Shown here piece after piece: positions 39,586 to 46,374 of a stretch of 64,000 nt of DNA; the stretch's first letter is position 1; every line of letters starts with the position of its first letter. Origin of the DNA: Gammaproteobacteria bacterium (GTDB lineage: Bacteria; Pseudomonadota; Gammaproteobacteria; Steroidobacterales; Steroidobacteraceae); the NCBI GenBank assembly GCA_947455595.1, contig CANGOP010000007.1, positions 62,001 through 126,000 of the forward strand, in the 5' to 3' direction. The position numbers and the translations under genes were made by a program. The notes below the pieces were generated by a model. That model saw only the letters and a list, made by a program, of their open reading frames with translations. It was not told the origin of the DNA and ran no database searches.

Positions 39586-40171
39586 GCGGATCGAGCCCGG
39601 CGCGACGTAAGGCGCCGGCGAGCCAGACCAGCGGCAGGCCGATGAGTCCCGTGGGGTCTTGGTTGTCGACACGCTCCAAGAGGGCGGCGCCTAACCCTTC
39701 GGAGCGGAAACTACCGGCGCAGTCCAGTGGCCGATCCAGCGCGACATAGCGGCGTACCTCGGACTCACTGAGCGTGCGGAAGACGGCTGTGGTGCGGTCT
39801 GTGTGCGTGTCGAGGGTCCCATCGCTGCGCACCACGGTGACGGCGGTGAGAAACACCACGGCATGCCCACTGGCGGCCAGGAGTTGCTCGACGGCACGTT
39901 CCTCGGTCCCGGGCTTGCCCAGAAGCCGGCCATCCGGCGTCGTCGCTACTTGGTCCGATCCGATGACGACCGCGCCGGGATGGCGCTGGGCCACGGCGGA
40001 GGCTTTTTCTTGGGCTAGGCGGGCGGCCAAGGCTGCAACGGGTTCGTCGGCGCGACGCGCCTCGTCAACGCCGGGGGCCTCGGCTATGAACGGCAGCGCG
40101 AGCCTTTCGAGGAGGCTCCTGCGGTAGGCGGAAGTCGAGGCGAGGTACAAGGCGGGCGCAGCTTGGGTCAT
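39569..40171 (-). CDS. yceF: Maf-like m7GTP pyrophosphatase (YceF)
   Basis: Nucleoside triphosphate pyrophosphatase of the Maf family, 200 residues from ATG 40171. ASTSAYRRSLLERLALPF and GSDQVATTPDGRLLGKPG match the YceF subgroup, which hydrolyses m7GTP, better than the dTTP/UTP-specific YhdE subgroup. Upstream in-frame ATG 40237 would extend into the yceD promoter and is rejected. It is divergent from yceD, as in E. coli. Confidence 0.88.
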   Translation of the reverse strand: MTQAAPALYLASTSAYRRSLLERLALPFIAEAPGVDEARRADEPVAALAARLAQEKASAVAQRHPGAVVIGSDQVATTPDGRLLGKPGTEERAVEQLLAASGHAVVFLTAVTVVRSDGTLDTHTDRTTAVFRTLSESEVRRYVALDRPLDCAGSFRSEGLGAALLERVDNQDPTGLIGLPLVWLAGALRRAGLDPLSARA

Positions 40172-40230
40172 CGGATAGCTCAGTGGGGTCTCGGGTACTT
40201 TGCAAATCAACGCTTTGCAGCGGGTTTTCT

Positions 40231-40259
40231 TTGACACCGTGCGGGTGCGTCTCTATCAT
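40231..40259 (+). promoter_or_regulatory. Sigma-70 promoter for yceD-rpmF
   Basis: TTGACA (40231-40236), 17 bp, TATCAT (40254-40259). The -35 is consensus, the spacing ideal, and the -10 differs at one position. The predicted start of transcription is only a few bases before ATG 40270, so either the mRNA is nearly leaderless or translation begins at ATG 40291. Confidence 0.75.
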
Positions 40260-40269
40260 ACGCGACCCT

Positions 40270-40791
40270 ATGACGAGCCCCCATGCAGAGATGATCGATG
40301 TCGGGGTGCTCGCCGCCCAGACGGCTGGGGTGCAGCGAGAGTTTGCACTGGCCTTGTTCGATCGTCTGGCCGATCGCTTGGTGCGTCCTGACGGACGTGT
40401 TCAGGTGCAGTTGAGTTACACCGAGATCGGGGAGTTCCCCGGGCTCGTAGGAACATTGCAGGCGCGCCCGTGGTTGGTGTGTCAGCGCTGTCTCGAAGCA
40501 TTCGAGGCGGATGTGGAATCGCCGGTGCGCATCGCCTTTGTGGCCGATGACGCTGATGCGGACCGTCTGCCGGATGAGTTCGAGCCAGTAGAGATCGTGG
40601 CAGGTCGCTTTGATCTGCATGCGGTCGTCGAAGACGAGTTGTTGTTGGCGTTGCCGCTCGTGCCGATGCACGCAACGGCAGCGGAATGCGCGAATGCGCA
40701 GGTAGTGATCGAGGAAAGCGAAGCGGTTGTGCCCGAGAAGAGCCCGACCCATCGTCCCTTCGGTGATCTGCGTGCGTTGCTGAAGCGCTGA
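40270..40791 (+). CDS. yceD: YceD (DUF177) large-subunit rRNA accumulation protein
   Basis: A 173-residue DUF177 protein linked to 23S rRNA accumulation. The core [24 protein letters not shown] holds the conserved CxxC, and the C-terminal [12 protein letters not shown] is the family end. The start is either ATG 40270 or ATG 40291; the strong promoter immediately upstream favours the latter if a leader is needed. It is followed by rpmF, a near-universal pair. Confidence 0.9.
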   Translation: MTSPHAEMIDVGVLAAQTAGVQREFALALFDRLADRLVRPDGRVQVQLSYTEIGEFPGLVGTLQARPWLVCQRCLEAFEADVESPVRIAFVADDADADRLPDEFEPVEIVAGRFDLHAVVEDELLLALPLVPMHATAAECANAQVVIEESEAVVPEKSPTHRPFGDLRALLKR

Positions 40792-40817
40792 AGAATGAGG
40801 GTTTAAGGAGTAGATCG

Positions 40818-41009
40818 ATGCCTGTACAGAAGAGCCGAAAGACGCCGTCCAAGCGCGGCATGCACCGTTCACATGACCACCTGACCGCGCCGACCTTGTC
40901 GAAGGATCCGACGTCGGGTGAGACGCACGTGCGTCACCGCGTCAGCCGCGATGGTTTCTACCGCGGTAAGAAGGTGATCGAGACCCCGGTCGTTACGGTC
41001 GACGAGTAA
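40818..41009 (+). CDS. rpmF: 50S ribosomal protein L32
   Basis: A 63-residue ribosomal protein with the invariant start [20 protein letters not shown] and the basic GFYRGKKVI near the C-terminus. It lacks the zinc cysteines found in some L32 proteins, as in E. coli. AAGGAG precedes the ATG. The gene after it is fabH rather than plsX. Confidence 0.97.
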   Translation: MPVQKSRKTPSKRGMHRSHDHLTAPTLSKDPTSGETHVRHRVSRDGFYRGKKVIETPVVTVDE

Positions 41010-41332
41010 CTCGACCGCGCCCGGACGCTGGACGCCACGGGTCCTACGGGATCACGTCGGTGTTGCGAGACGACTGGGCAGACCGTATCGGTGAGTACGG
41101 CCCCGGCACCCGTGTGTCCGGGGCCGTTCCCGTTATGAAGATGTCGGTGGGAAGCGATCAACCCAACATCCTCGAATGGCGCTAGCATGGCTCCATCGAG
41201 CCGGTGGATCGTCGGCTATCGACAGGGCGACAACGCACCGTGTGGGCGTTGTCCGGGTGGGGCAGGGGTGGGACTCGACAGCGATCGGCGGACGACCGAT
41301 TCGTGTCGTTTGGATGGGAAGGGCAGCCTGAC
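41010..41332. other. rpmF-fabH spacer
   Basis: 323 bp with no supported gene. It holds a strong GC hairpin at 41097-41127, and the 41140-41330 part presumably carries the fabH promoter, which I cannot assign. plsX normally lies here; no frame resembles PlsX or a fragment of it. Confidence 0.6.
41097..41127 (+). terminator. Hairpin after rpmF, likely terminator
   Basis: ACGGCCCCGG (41097-41106) pairs perfectly with CCGGGGCCGT (41118-41127) around an 11-base loop. No T-run follows, so it is a weak intrinsic terminator by rule, but it lies 88 bp after the rpmF stop. Confidence 0.55.
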
Positions 41333-42301
41333 ATGTATTCAAGAATCACCGGCACGGGCAGTTATCTTCCGCCGCGTGTGGTCACCAATACGGATCTCGA
41401 GAAGATCGTCGATACGACCGACGAGTGGATCCGCACGCGCAGTGGCATCGAGCGACGCCACCATGTCGATCCAGGCGAAACGACGTCGACCATGTGCGTC
41501 AAGGCCGCACAACGAGCCATGGAAATGGCCGGTGTGACGGCGGCCGATATCGACTTCATCGTTGTCGGTACCTGTACACCCGATCAGATCTTCCCCAACG
41601 TCGGCACGATGGTGCAAGCGGCACTGGGGATCAGCGACACCCCTGCATTTAGCGTGGAGACAGCTTGCAGTGGCTTTATCTACGCGCTGTCGATTGCGGA
41701 CAAGTACATCCGCTTGGGCGAAGCCAAGTGCGCGCTGGTCATTGGTGCTGACGCACTCAGCAAGATTCTCAACTGGAAAGATCGTGCGACGTGCGTGCTC
41801 TTTGGCGACGGCGCCGGTGCCGTGGTCTTGCAGGCCTCAGAAGAACCTGGCCTGCTGACGACGGTGATTTCGGCCGACGGCAAATACCGTGATCTGCTGC
41901 AGTGCCAATATGGTCCCTCACGCGGCTATGACGCGTTGATCGCCGGTGAAGCCGCTGGCGTGGAGATGAAGGGCGCGGAAGTGTTCAAGGTGGCCGTGAA
42001 TACGCTGTCAGCTCTCGTCGATGTCACGCTCGAGAAGGCCGGCGTCGATCGCGCGGCGGTCGATTGGTTGGTGCCGCATCAGGCCAACCTGCGCATCATC
42101 CAAGCGGCGGCCAAGAAATTAGGCTTGCCCATGGAGCAGGTGGTGGTGACCGTGCAGGATCATGGCAACACCTCCTCGGCATCGATCCCCTTGGCCTTGG
42201 ATCGCGCGGTGCGCGACGGGCGCATACAAAAGGGCCAAACCTTGCTGCTGGAAGCTTTTGGCGGTGGGTTCACTTGGGGCTCTGCGCTCCTACGTTTCTA
42301 G
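41333..42301 (+). CDS. fabH: 3-oxoacyl-[ACP] synthase III
   Basis: Starts fatty acid synthesis by condensing acetyl-CoA with malonyl-ACP. The 322 residues carry Cys112 in ETACSGFIYAL, His in VPHQANLRI and Asn in DHGNTSSASIPLAL, the Cys-His-Asn triad. ATG 41333 gives the standard start YSRITGTGSYLPP; a longer frame from 41204 is rejected. It is not followed by fabD, fabG or acpP: the next gene encodes an L,D-transpeptidase ten bases downstream. Confidence 0.96.
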   Translation: MYSRITGTGSYLPPRVVTNTDLEKIVDTTDEWIRTRSGIERRHHVDPGETTSTMCVKAAQRAMEMAGVTAADIDFIVVGTCTPDQIFPNVGTMVQAALGISDTPAFSVETACSGFIYALSIADKYIRLGEAKCALVIGADALSKILNWKDRATCVLFGDGAGAVVLQASEEPGLLTTVISADGKYRDLLQCQYGPSRGYDALIAGEAAGVEMKGAEVFKVAVNTLSALVDVTLEKAGVDRAAVDWLVPHQANLRIIQAAAKKLGLPMEQVVVTVQDHGNTSSASIPLALDRAVRDGRIQKGQTLLLEAFGGGFTWGSALLRF

Positions 42302-42311
42302 GATCACGCCC

Positions 42312-43256
42312 ATGCGGATGGTGTTGCGGTCGCTGATCTTAGCGCTGCTCGGGTTGACGGGCGCTGCCGTGCAGGCGGCAGTCTTCGCCCTACCGGTCGA
42401 TGGCGATATTGTTGGCGACATGCTCGAGGTGACGGCCACTCACGACGATACCCTGATCGATATGGCGCGCCGGTACGGCCTCGGCTATGAAGAGGTGGTG
42501 AACGCCAATCCCGGTGTCGACCCCTGGTTGCCGGGTGAGGGGACAGTGGTGCGGATGCCGCTCAAGCGCATCCTCCCGGACACACCGCGCGAAGGCATTG
42601 TCGTCAACTTGCCTGAGCATCGACTCTATTACTACCCACCGGTGAAGCCCGGCGAGGCGCGCGTCGTTGTCACCTATCCGGTGAGCGTCGGCAAGATGGA
42701 CTGGTCGACGCCGATTGGACTGACGAAGATCCAAGCCAAGATCAAGGATCCGTCGTGGACGCCCCCAGAGTCCGTGCGGCGCGAGCATGCGGAGCGGGGC
42801 GATATTCTGCCTAAGGTGATTCCGCCAGGACCGGATAATCCGCTCGGTCTTTATGCGATGCGGCTCGCGATTCCCGGTGGCTCTTACATGATCCATGGGA
42901 CGAATCGTCCGGCGGGTGTCGGGATGCAAGTGACGCACGGTTGCATGCGGTTGTATCCAGAACACATCGAAGAGTTGTTCAAAATGGTGGCGGTGGACAC
43001 GCCAGTGCGTCTCGTGAATCAGCCGCAAAAAGTGGGCGTGTCGGATGGCCAGTTGTACGTCGAAGTGCATCCGGCCATGGAGACGACCAGCAGTGCGATC
43101 GTGCGACCGGATCGCACGACGCTGGCGCGTCTGGTGGCCAATACCGCACGCGCGAAACCCAACACGGGTCCGATCATTTGGGAAACGGTCGAGAGCGCGT
43201 TTGGTGAACGCCGTGGCATGCCGGTGAGTGTGGCGCCCACGACCCTTGTGAATTGA
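42312..43256 (+). CDS. L,D-transpeptidase with LysM-like domain (ErfK/YbiS type)
   Basis: Periplasmic transpeptidase, 314 residues. It has a signal peptide (about 1-22), a LysM-like segment (TLIDMARRYGLGYEEVVNANP) and a YkuD domain with the catalytic signature HGTNRPAGVGMQVTHGCMRL, in which Cys is the nucleophile. E. coli homologues ErfK, YbiS and YcfS attach Lpp to peptidoglycan; an Lpp-like protein ending in Lys is encoded 2 kb away. It follows fabH by ten bases and ends at a strong hairpin. Confidence 0.92.
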   Translation: MRMVLRSLILALLGLTGAAVQAAVFALPVDGDIVGDMLEVTATHDDTLIDMARRYGLGYEEVVNANPGVDPWLPGEGTVVRMPLKRILPDTPREGIVVNLPEHRLYYYPPVKPGEARVVVTYPVSVGKMDWSTPIGLTKIQAKIKDPSWTPPESVRREHAERGDILPKVIPPGPDNPLGLYAMRLAIPGGSYMIHGTNRPAGVGMQVTHGCMRLYPEHIEELFKMVAVDTPVRLVNQPQKVGVSDGQLYVEVHPAMETTSSAIVRPDRTTLARLVANTARAKPNTGPIIWETVESAFGERRGMPVSVAPTTLVN

Positions 43257-43264
43257 TGCCAATC

Positions 43265-43294
43265 TCAGCGGGATGACATCGGTCATCCCGCTGA
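43265..43294. terminator. Bidirectional hairpin between convergent genes
   Basis: TCAGCGGGATGAC (43265-43277) pairs perfectly over 13 bp with GTCATCCCGCTGA (43282-43294) around the tetraloop ATCG. It lies nine bases after the transpeptidase stop and nine bases beyond the convergent DUF6249 stop, so it can serve both strands. Confidence 0.75.
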
Positions 43295-43306
43295 TCGTTC
43301 GATCAG
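43291..43306. repeat. Palindrome overlapping the DUF6249 stop codon
   Basis: CTGATCG-TT-CGATCAG, perfect 7-bp arms, sharing four bases with the right arm of the preceding hairpin. The two structures are mutually exclusive, so this may be an alternative terminator fold. Confidence 0.4.
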
Positions 43307-43725
43307 TGCGTCGATGCGCTCTGATCGTTCGCGCGGCGCGAAATGATGTAGTACAGCAAATTCGCGACGCCGATGGCGGCCGGGATGAGTCCCCACGCCC
43401 AATGCTCTTTGTCTTCCAGATACATCGCGGTCGAGATCGCAGCGCCAACGAGCGTCCAAATCAGGCCGCTGCGTAACGGATCACGTGGCTTGCCCGGCGT
43501 CATGGTGTTGGCAAAGAGTTCGGCCGGCAGTGCAGGCACCTCCAGTCCTTTTTCAATCGCAGCCATCCGCTCGCGATGATGCAATTCGAAGACTTCCTTC
43601 TTCTTCTTGTAATCGAGCCATGAGCGCAGCATGGCCAACGAGAGGCCGAACACAATCGCCACGATGGGGATTGCGATGGCGATGATTCCTTCCGGGTCGG
43701 TCTGGTTCATGTTGATATTCTCCAT
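43303..43725 (-). CDS. DUF6249 membrane protein
   Basis: A 140-residue protein with three hydrophobic segments (about 12-33, 86-101, 109-128) and a charged cytoplasmic stretch HHRERMAAIEKGLEVP between them, the pattern of DUF6249 proteins found beside ECF sigma factors. Function is unknown. ATG 43725 has AGGA ten bases upstream; ATG 43710 is a weaker alternative. A copy of the TGAAACC-N17-GTCTCA motif ends 34 bp before the start, so it is probably controlled by the neighbouring sigma factor. Confidence 0.75.
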   Translation of the reverse strand: MENINMNQTDPEGIIAIAIPIVAIVFGLSLAMLRSWLDYKKKKEVFELHHRERMAAIEKGLEVPALPAELFANTMTPGKPRDPLRSGLIWTLVGAAISTAMYLEDKEHWAWGLIPAAIGVANLLYYIISRRANDQSASTH

Positions 43726-43755
43726 GGTGAAGGTTCCTAGTTGTCTGCTGGGTGA

Positions 43756-43908
43756 TTAATGAGACCCGCGGATGGCGGAGACGGTTTCAAATAAATGAGC
43801 TTTCAATTGGGGTTTCTGTGGGCGCTTTGACCACAGCCAGACGACGATGCCGACCAGCAAAGGCAGGCAAAGGGCGAGCAGGGTATCGATGGTGAGCATG
43901 GTTTTCAT
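43756..43908 (-). CDS. Small membrane protein, 50 residues, unrecognised
   Basis: Reads MKTMLTIDTLLALCLPLLVG then IVVWLWSKRPQKPQLKAHLF and a short tail, ending TAA at 43756. One strong membrane helix (about 7-26) is followed by a basic cytoplasmic tail. I know no named family. Support for it being real: a promoter-like motif ends 31 bp before the ATG, and it faces the sigma operon. Against: the ribosome site is weak and its last codons double as the promoter of the next gene. Confidence 0.55.
   Translation of the reverse strand: MKTMLTIDTLLALCLPLLVGIVVWLWSKRPQKPQLKAHLFETVSAIRGSH
43760..43789 (-). promoter_or_regulatory. ECF-type promoter P3, upstream of the DUF6249 gene
   Basis: On the minus strand TGAAACC (43789-43783), 17 bp, GTCTCA (43765-43760). 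It is embedded in the last codons of the 50-residue ORF and ends 34 bp before ATG 43725. Its spacer closely resembles that of P2 (shared GCC, TCC and terminal GG). Confidence 0.65.
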
Positions 43909-43939
43909 GATCGGGTACGCTCAGTAATGGCGACCAACA

Positions 43940-43969
43940 TGAGACCCTTGGACGGCCAGAGTGGTTTCA
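43940..43969 (-). promoter_or_regulatory. ECF-type promoter P2, upstream of the 50-residue ORF
   Basis: On the minus strand TGAAACC (43969-43963), 17 bp, GTCTCA (43945-43940), ending 31 bp before ATG 43908. Its -35 is one arm of an inverted repeat whose other arm is the -35 of P1. Confidence 0.65.
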
Positions 43970-43978
43970 GTATTTTTT

Positions 43979-44008
43979 TGAAACCGTCGGCGCGATGACC
44001 GGGTCTTA
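43979..44008 (+). promoter_or_regulatory. ECF-type promoter P1, upstream of the sigma factor gene
   Basis: TGAAACC (43979-43985), 17 bp, GTCTTA (44003-44008), ending 36 bp before ATG 44045. The AAC core in the -35 and GTC in the -10 are typical of ECF promoters. With P2 it forms a back-to-back pair nine bases apart, and the matching motif before the opposite-strand genes suggests one sigma factor reads all three. Confidence 0.65.
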
Positions 44009-44044
44009 CAGCAGAGTGCAGAGGATAGGCTAGGTTGTGAACGG

Positions 44045-44614
44045 ATGACGGCGCAGACCCAAGCGATCGATGAGACGATTTTGGCGCTGCGCGAGCAGGG
44101 TCGAATGGAGGACGCGTTGGCGCGCCTCTTGGATCATTACGAAGCGCGCGTCTATCGGATGTGCCGAGCTTTTTTGCGGGATGAGACGTGGGCGGAGGAT
44201 GTCGCACAGCAGTCTCTGATTCGGATCTGGAAGGGTTTGCCGGGTTTTGATGGCCGTGCTGCGCTGTCGACCTGGATTTACTCGATCACGCGCAACCGCT
44301 GCAACACGGCCTTGAGTGGTCGCCGTGGCGACGAGCTCGGTGATGAGGTGCTGGTCCAATTGGCTGATGAGAACGCCGTCGACCCGAGCGGCGCCGATGC
44401 TACCTCGGTGATTGAACAATTGGTGTCTGCATTGCCGGACAAGTATCGAGTGCCCATTACGCTGTATTACTTTGAGGACGAGTCGGTGACCGAAGTCGCA
44501 GAGCGTCTCGGTTGCCCGGTCGGCACCGTCAAGACGAACCTGTCGCGTGCTCGCGCGGAACTGCGCGCGCGCTTGGACGCGATGGGATTAGGAGATTGGA
44601 CGCTATGGAATTGA
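44045..44614 (+). CDS. ECF-family RNA polymerase sigma factor
   Basis: A 189-residue sigma-70-family protein with only regions 2 and 4. Region 2 is seen in VYRMCRAFLRDETWAEDVAQQ and STWIYSITRNRCNTAL; region 4 in ALPDKYRVPITLYYFEDESV and CPVGTVKTNLSRARAELRARL. It is clearly different from the RpoE encoded at 8207. The next gene overlaps its end and encodes a small two-helix membrane protein, the usual place for an anti-sigma factor. The trigger signal is unknown. Confidence 0.9.
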   Translation: MTAQTQAIDETILALREQGRMEDALARLLDHYEARVYRMCRAFLRDETWAEDVAQQSLIRIWKGLPGFDGRAALSTWIYSITRNRCNTALSGRRGDELGDEVLVQLADENAVDPSGADATSVIEQLVSALPDKYRVPITLYYFEDESVTEVAERLGCPVGTVKTNLSRARAELRARLDAMGLGDWTLWN

Positions 44615-45009
44615 AGAACACAGATCTCAGCGACGCCGCGCTGGAGGCTCACTTGCGTCGTTCACTGGCGTCGCCGGCGCTGCCCAATGAATTTCGGTCG
44701 CGGCTCTTGACGCGGATGGTCAGCGAGCCGGTGGATGCACAAGCGCGGGCCGCGCTGGAGCAGGAATGGCGCCGGACTCAAGAACGGTTACTGGCCGAGT
44801 CCATTCAACTGCGACGGCAGACGTTGTTGTGGTTGTTGGGCGGCGCCTTTGCCGCGGGCGCTATCACGATGGCCGCCATGCCGTGGGTGACGGCACACTT
44901 TGGGGCGCGTTGGTCGGTTTGGGTGCCGGTGGCGGTGGCCGCGCTGGGCTTGGTGGCCAGTTGGGTCGGCGACCCGCGCGTGCGCCGAGCGCTCGCATCG
45001 ATCGGCTGA
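44605..45009 (+). CDS. Probable membrane anti-sigma factor partner
   Basis: A 134-residue protein with a cytoplasmic, charged, helical N-terminal part (1-70) and two membrane helices (about 73-95 and 103-121). It overlaps the sigma gene by ten bases, which implies coupled expression. No zinc anti-sigma motif (HxxxCxxC) or named domain is visible, so the anti-sigma call is from context and topology. ATG 44605 is chosen; the frame upstream lies inside the sigma gene. Confidence 0.6.
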   Translation: MELKNTDLSDAALEAHLRRSLASPALPNEFRSRLLTRMVSEPVDAQARAALEQEWRRTQERLLAESIQLRRQTLLWLLGGAFAAGAITMAAMPWVTAHFGARWSVWVPVAVAALGLVASWVGDPRVRRALASIG

Positions 45010-45017
45010 TCGAAGTC

Positions 45018-45052
45018 GAAAAAAAACCCCGGGACCAGGGGTCTCGGGGTTT
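45018..45052 (-). terminator. Terminator of the Lpp-like gene
   Basis: AAACCCCG (45024-45031) pairs with CGGGGTTT (45045-45052); read on the minus strand the stem is followed by a run of T (complement of the A-run at 45019-45026). It lies about 60 bp after the lipoprotein stop and just after the convergent anti-sigma gene. Confidence 0.8.
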
Positions 45053-45113
45053 CGCGGTGCACCGCGTCGGAGGCGGGGACGTCGTGGACGTCACCCGGCC
45101 ACCGGAAGGGTCC

Positions 45114-45446
45114 TTACTTCTGGACCGACTTCTTGAACATGCGATCGATCTTCTCGTTCGTCGCGTCGCAGCACTCCTTGTTCGCCTGCGCAGCGGCCAT
45201 GGCGGCGTCCGCACGGCTCTGAGCAGCCTGGGCAGCCGTCGAGGCAGCCTGGGCAGCGCGAGCGGCGCTGTCAGCAGCAGCCTTGGCAGCGTCAGCCGAA
45301 GCCTGAGCCTTCGAAGCACCGGCCGAAGCGGCCGAAACCTGGGTCTTCAGGTCGTCGATCTGGGCCTGCAACGGCTTGAGGTCCGTGCAACCGGCGGCGA
45401 AAACAACACAGAGGGCGGCGGCGCCAACCTTGATGAACTTGTTCAT
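45114..45446 (-). CDS. Lpp/OprI-like alanine-zipper lipoprotein
   Basis: A 110-residue lipoprotein: MNKFIKVGAAALCVVFAAGC is the signal peptide with lipobox FAAGC (Cys20). It is followed by a long Ala-rich coiled coil (about 30-90) and KIDRMFKKSVQK. The C-terminal Lys is the residue that L,D-transpeptidases attach to peptidoglycan in Lpp. Two adjacent Cys near the C-terminus (NKECCDATNEK) are unlike E. coli Lpp. GAGGAG precedes ATG 45446; the longer frame to 45554 is rejected because it would bury the lipobox. Confidence 0.82.
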   Translation of the reverse strand: MNKFIKVGAAALCVVFAAGCTDLKPLQAQIDDLKTQVSAASAGASKAQASADAAKAAADSAARAAQAASTAAQAAQSRADAAMAAAQANKECCDATNEKIDRMFKKSVQK

Positions 45447-45541
45447 GTAAAGACTCCTCAGTCTGTATGCAAAGAAACTTGTGACCACACCGGCCCAGTG
45501 TTGAGACCGTTGGGAACGCGCCAAACGCGTCACTGACAGAG

Positions 45542-45562
45542 ACATATTCTGCATGAATATGT
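45542..45562. repeat. Palindromic site upstream of the Lpp-like gene
   Basis: ACATATTC-TGCAT-GAATATGT, perfect 8-bp arms with a 5-bp centre, about 96 bp upstream of the lipoprotein ATG and 163 bp upstream of lexA. AT-rich against a GC-rich background, it looks like an operator for a dimeric regulator; the regulator is unknown. It does not fit CTG-N10-CAG, so it is not a LexA box. Confidence 0.4.
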
Positions 45563-45661
45563 AATCGGTTACTACACTCGGTTCAGTCGTTTACAAGCGA
45601 CAAACGATGAAAAACCGAAGGCTTCTGCGGGATGTCGCAAAAGTAGGAAAAGCGTGGGGGG

Positions 45662-45689
45662 TTGCCAAGCGCAATGGGCTGTATATAAT
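45662..45689 (+). promoter_or_regulatory. lexA promoter
   Basis: TTGCCA (45662-45667), 16 bp, TATAAT (45684-45689). The -10 lies inside the first SOS box, so bound LexA would block RNA polymerase. Confidence 0.75.
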
Positions 45690-45694
45690 CACAG
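45679..45694 (+). promoter_or_regulatory. SOS (LexA) box 1
   Basis: CTG-TATATAATCA-CAG, a match to the gammaproteobacterial CTG-N10-CAG consensus, covering the lexA -10. Confidence 0.85.
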
Positions 45695-45697
45695 CAT

Positions 45698-45713
45698 CTG
45701 TATATTCATACAG
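45698..45713 (+). promoter_or_regulatory. SOS (LexA) box 2
   Basis: CTG-TATATTCATA-CAG, 19 bp centre to centre from box 1 and overlapping the start of the AGGAG ribosome site. E. coli lexA also has two boxes. Confidence 0.88.
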
Positions 45714-45724
45714 GAGTTGTCATC

Positions 45725-46345
45725 ATGAGCGACCTGACCCCTCGTCAACGGCAGATTCTCGATTTCATCCGTGAACGGGTGGAAGAATCGGGCATGCCCC
45801 CCACGCGTGCGGAGATTGCGCTCGCGTTGGGCTTTAAGTCCGCCAATGCGGCGGAGGATCACCTCAAGGCGCTCAAGCGCAAGGGTGTGATCGAGCTGGT
45901 GCCGGGGACATCCCGCGGCATTCAGTTGAAAGACACGATGCGCGATCAGATGGGATTGCCACTGATCGGCCGCGTCGCCGCTGGCCGACCCATTCTGGCC
46001 GAGGAACATATCGAAGCCCGTTATCAGGTGGATCCGAACCTGTTCCATCCTCAGCCCCATTACCTCTTGCGGGTGCAGGGTATGTCGATGAAGGACATCG
46101 GCATCATGGATGGCGACTTGGTTGCGGTGCATCGCACTCCGGAAGTGCGCAATCGCCAGATCGTGGTGGCGCGCCTCGAGAACGAGGTGACGGTGAAGCG
46201 CTACCGCCAAGAAGGCCCGGTCGCCTGGTTGCTGCCGGAGAACGCCGATTTCGAGCCGATCCGAGTCGACCTGCGCGAGCAGTCGATGCTGATCGAAGGC
46301 ATCGTGGTCGGCGTGCTGCGGCGTGGGGACCGGGTTCTGCAGTAA
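45725..46345 (+). CDS. lexA: SOS repressor LexA
   Basis: Represses the SOS regulon and self-cleaves when RecA is activated. The 206 residues have an N-terminal winged helix (1-70), the Ala86-Gly87 cleavage site in GRVAAGRP, and the Ser121/Lys158 dyad (GMSMKD; EVTVKRY), two residues on from E. coli. AGGAG lies eight bases before ATG 45725. It heads the lexA-imuA-imuB-dnaE2 cassette; no further SOS box is seen before imuA, so one LexA-controlled transcript is likely. Confidence 0.97.
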   Translation: MSDLTPRQRQILDFIRERVEESGMPPTRAEIALALGFKSANAAEDHLKALKRKGVIELVPGTSRGIQLKDTMRDQMGLPLIGRVAAGRPILAEEHIEARYQVDPNLFHPQPHYLLRVQGMSMKDIGIMDGDLVAVHRTPEVRNRQIVVARLENEVTVKRYRQEGPVAWLLPENADFEPIRVDLREQSMLIEGIVVGVLRRGDRVLQ

Positions 46346-46374
46346 CCGGTCGACCGATGCGGGTGTGAGCCGCC

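Noticed and set aside
40183-40269. N-terminal extension of yceD
   Set aside because: It would start upstream of and translate through the strong TTGACA/TATCAT promoter.
43905-44207. A 100-codon minus-strand frame ending just before the 50-residue ORF
   Set aside because: It runs through both divergent promoters and into the sigma gene on the opposite strand; its Pro/Arg/Ser-rich product looks non-coding.
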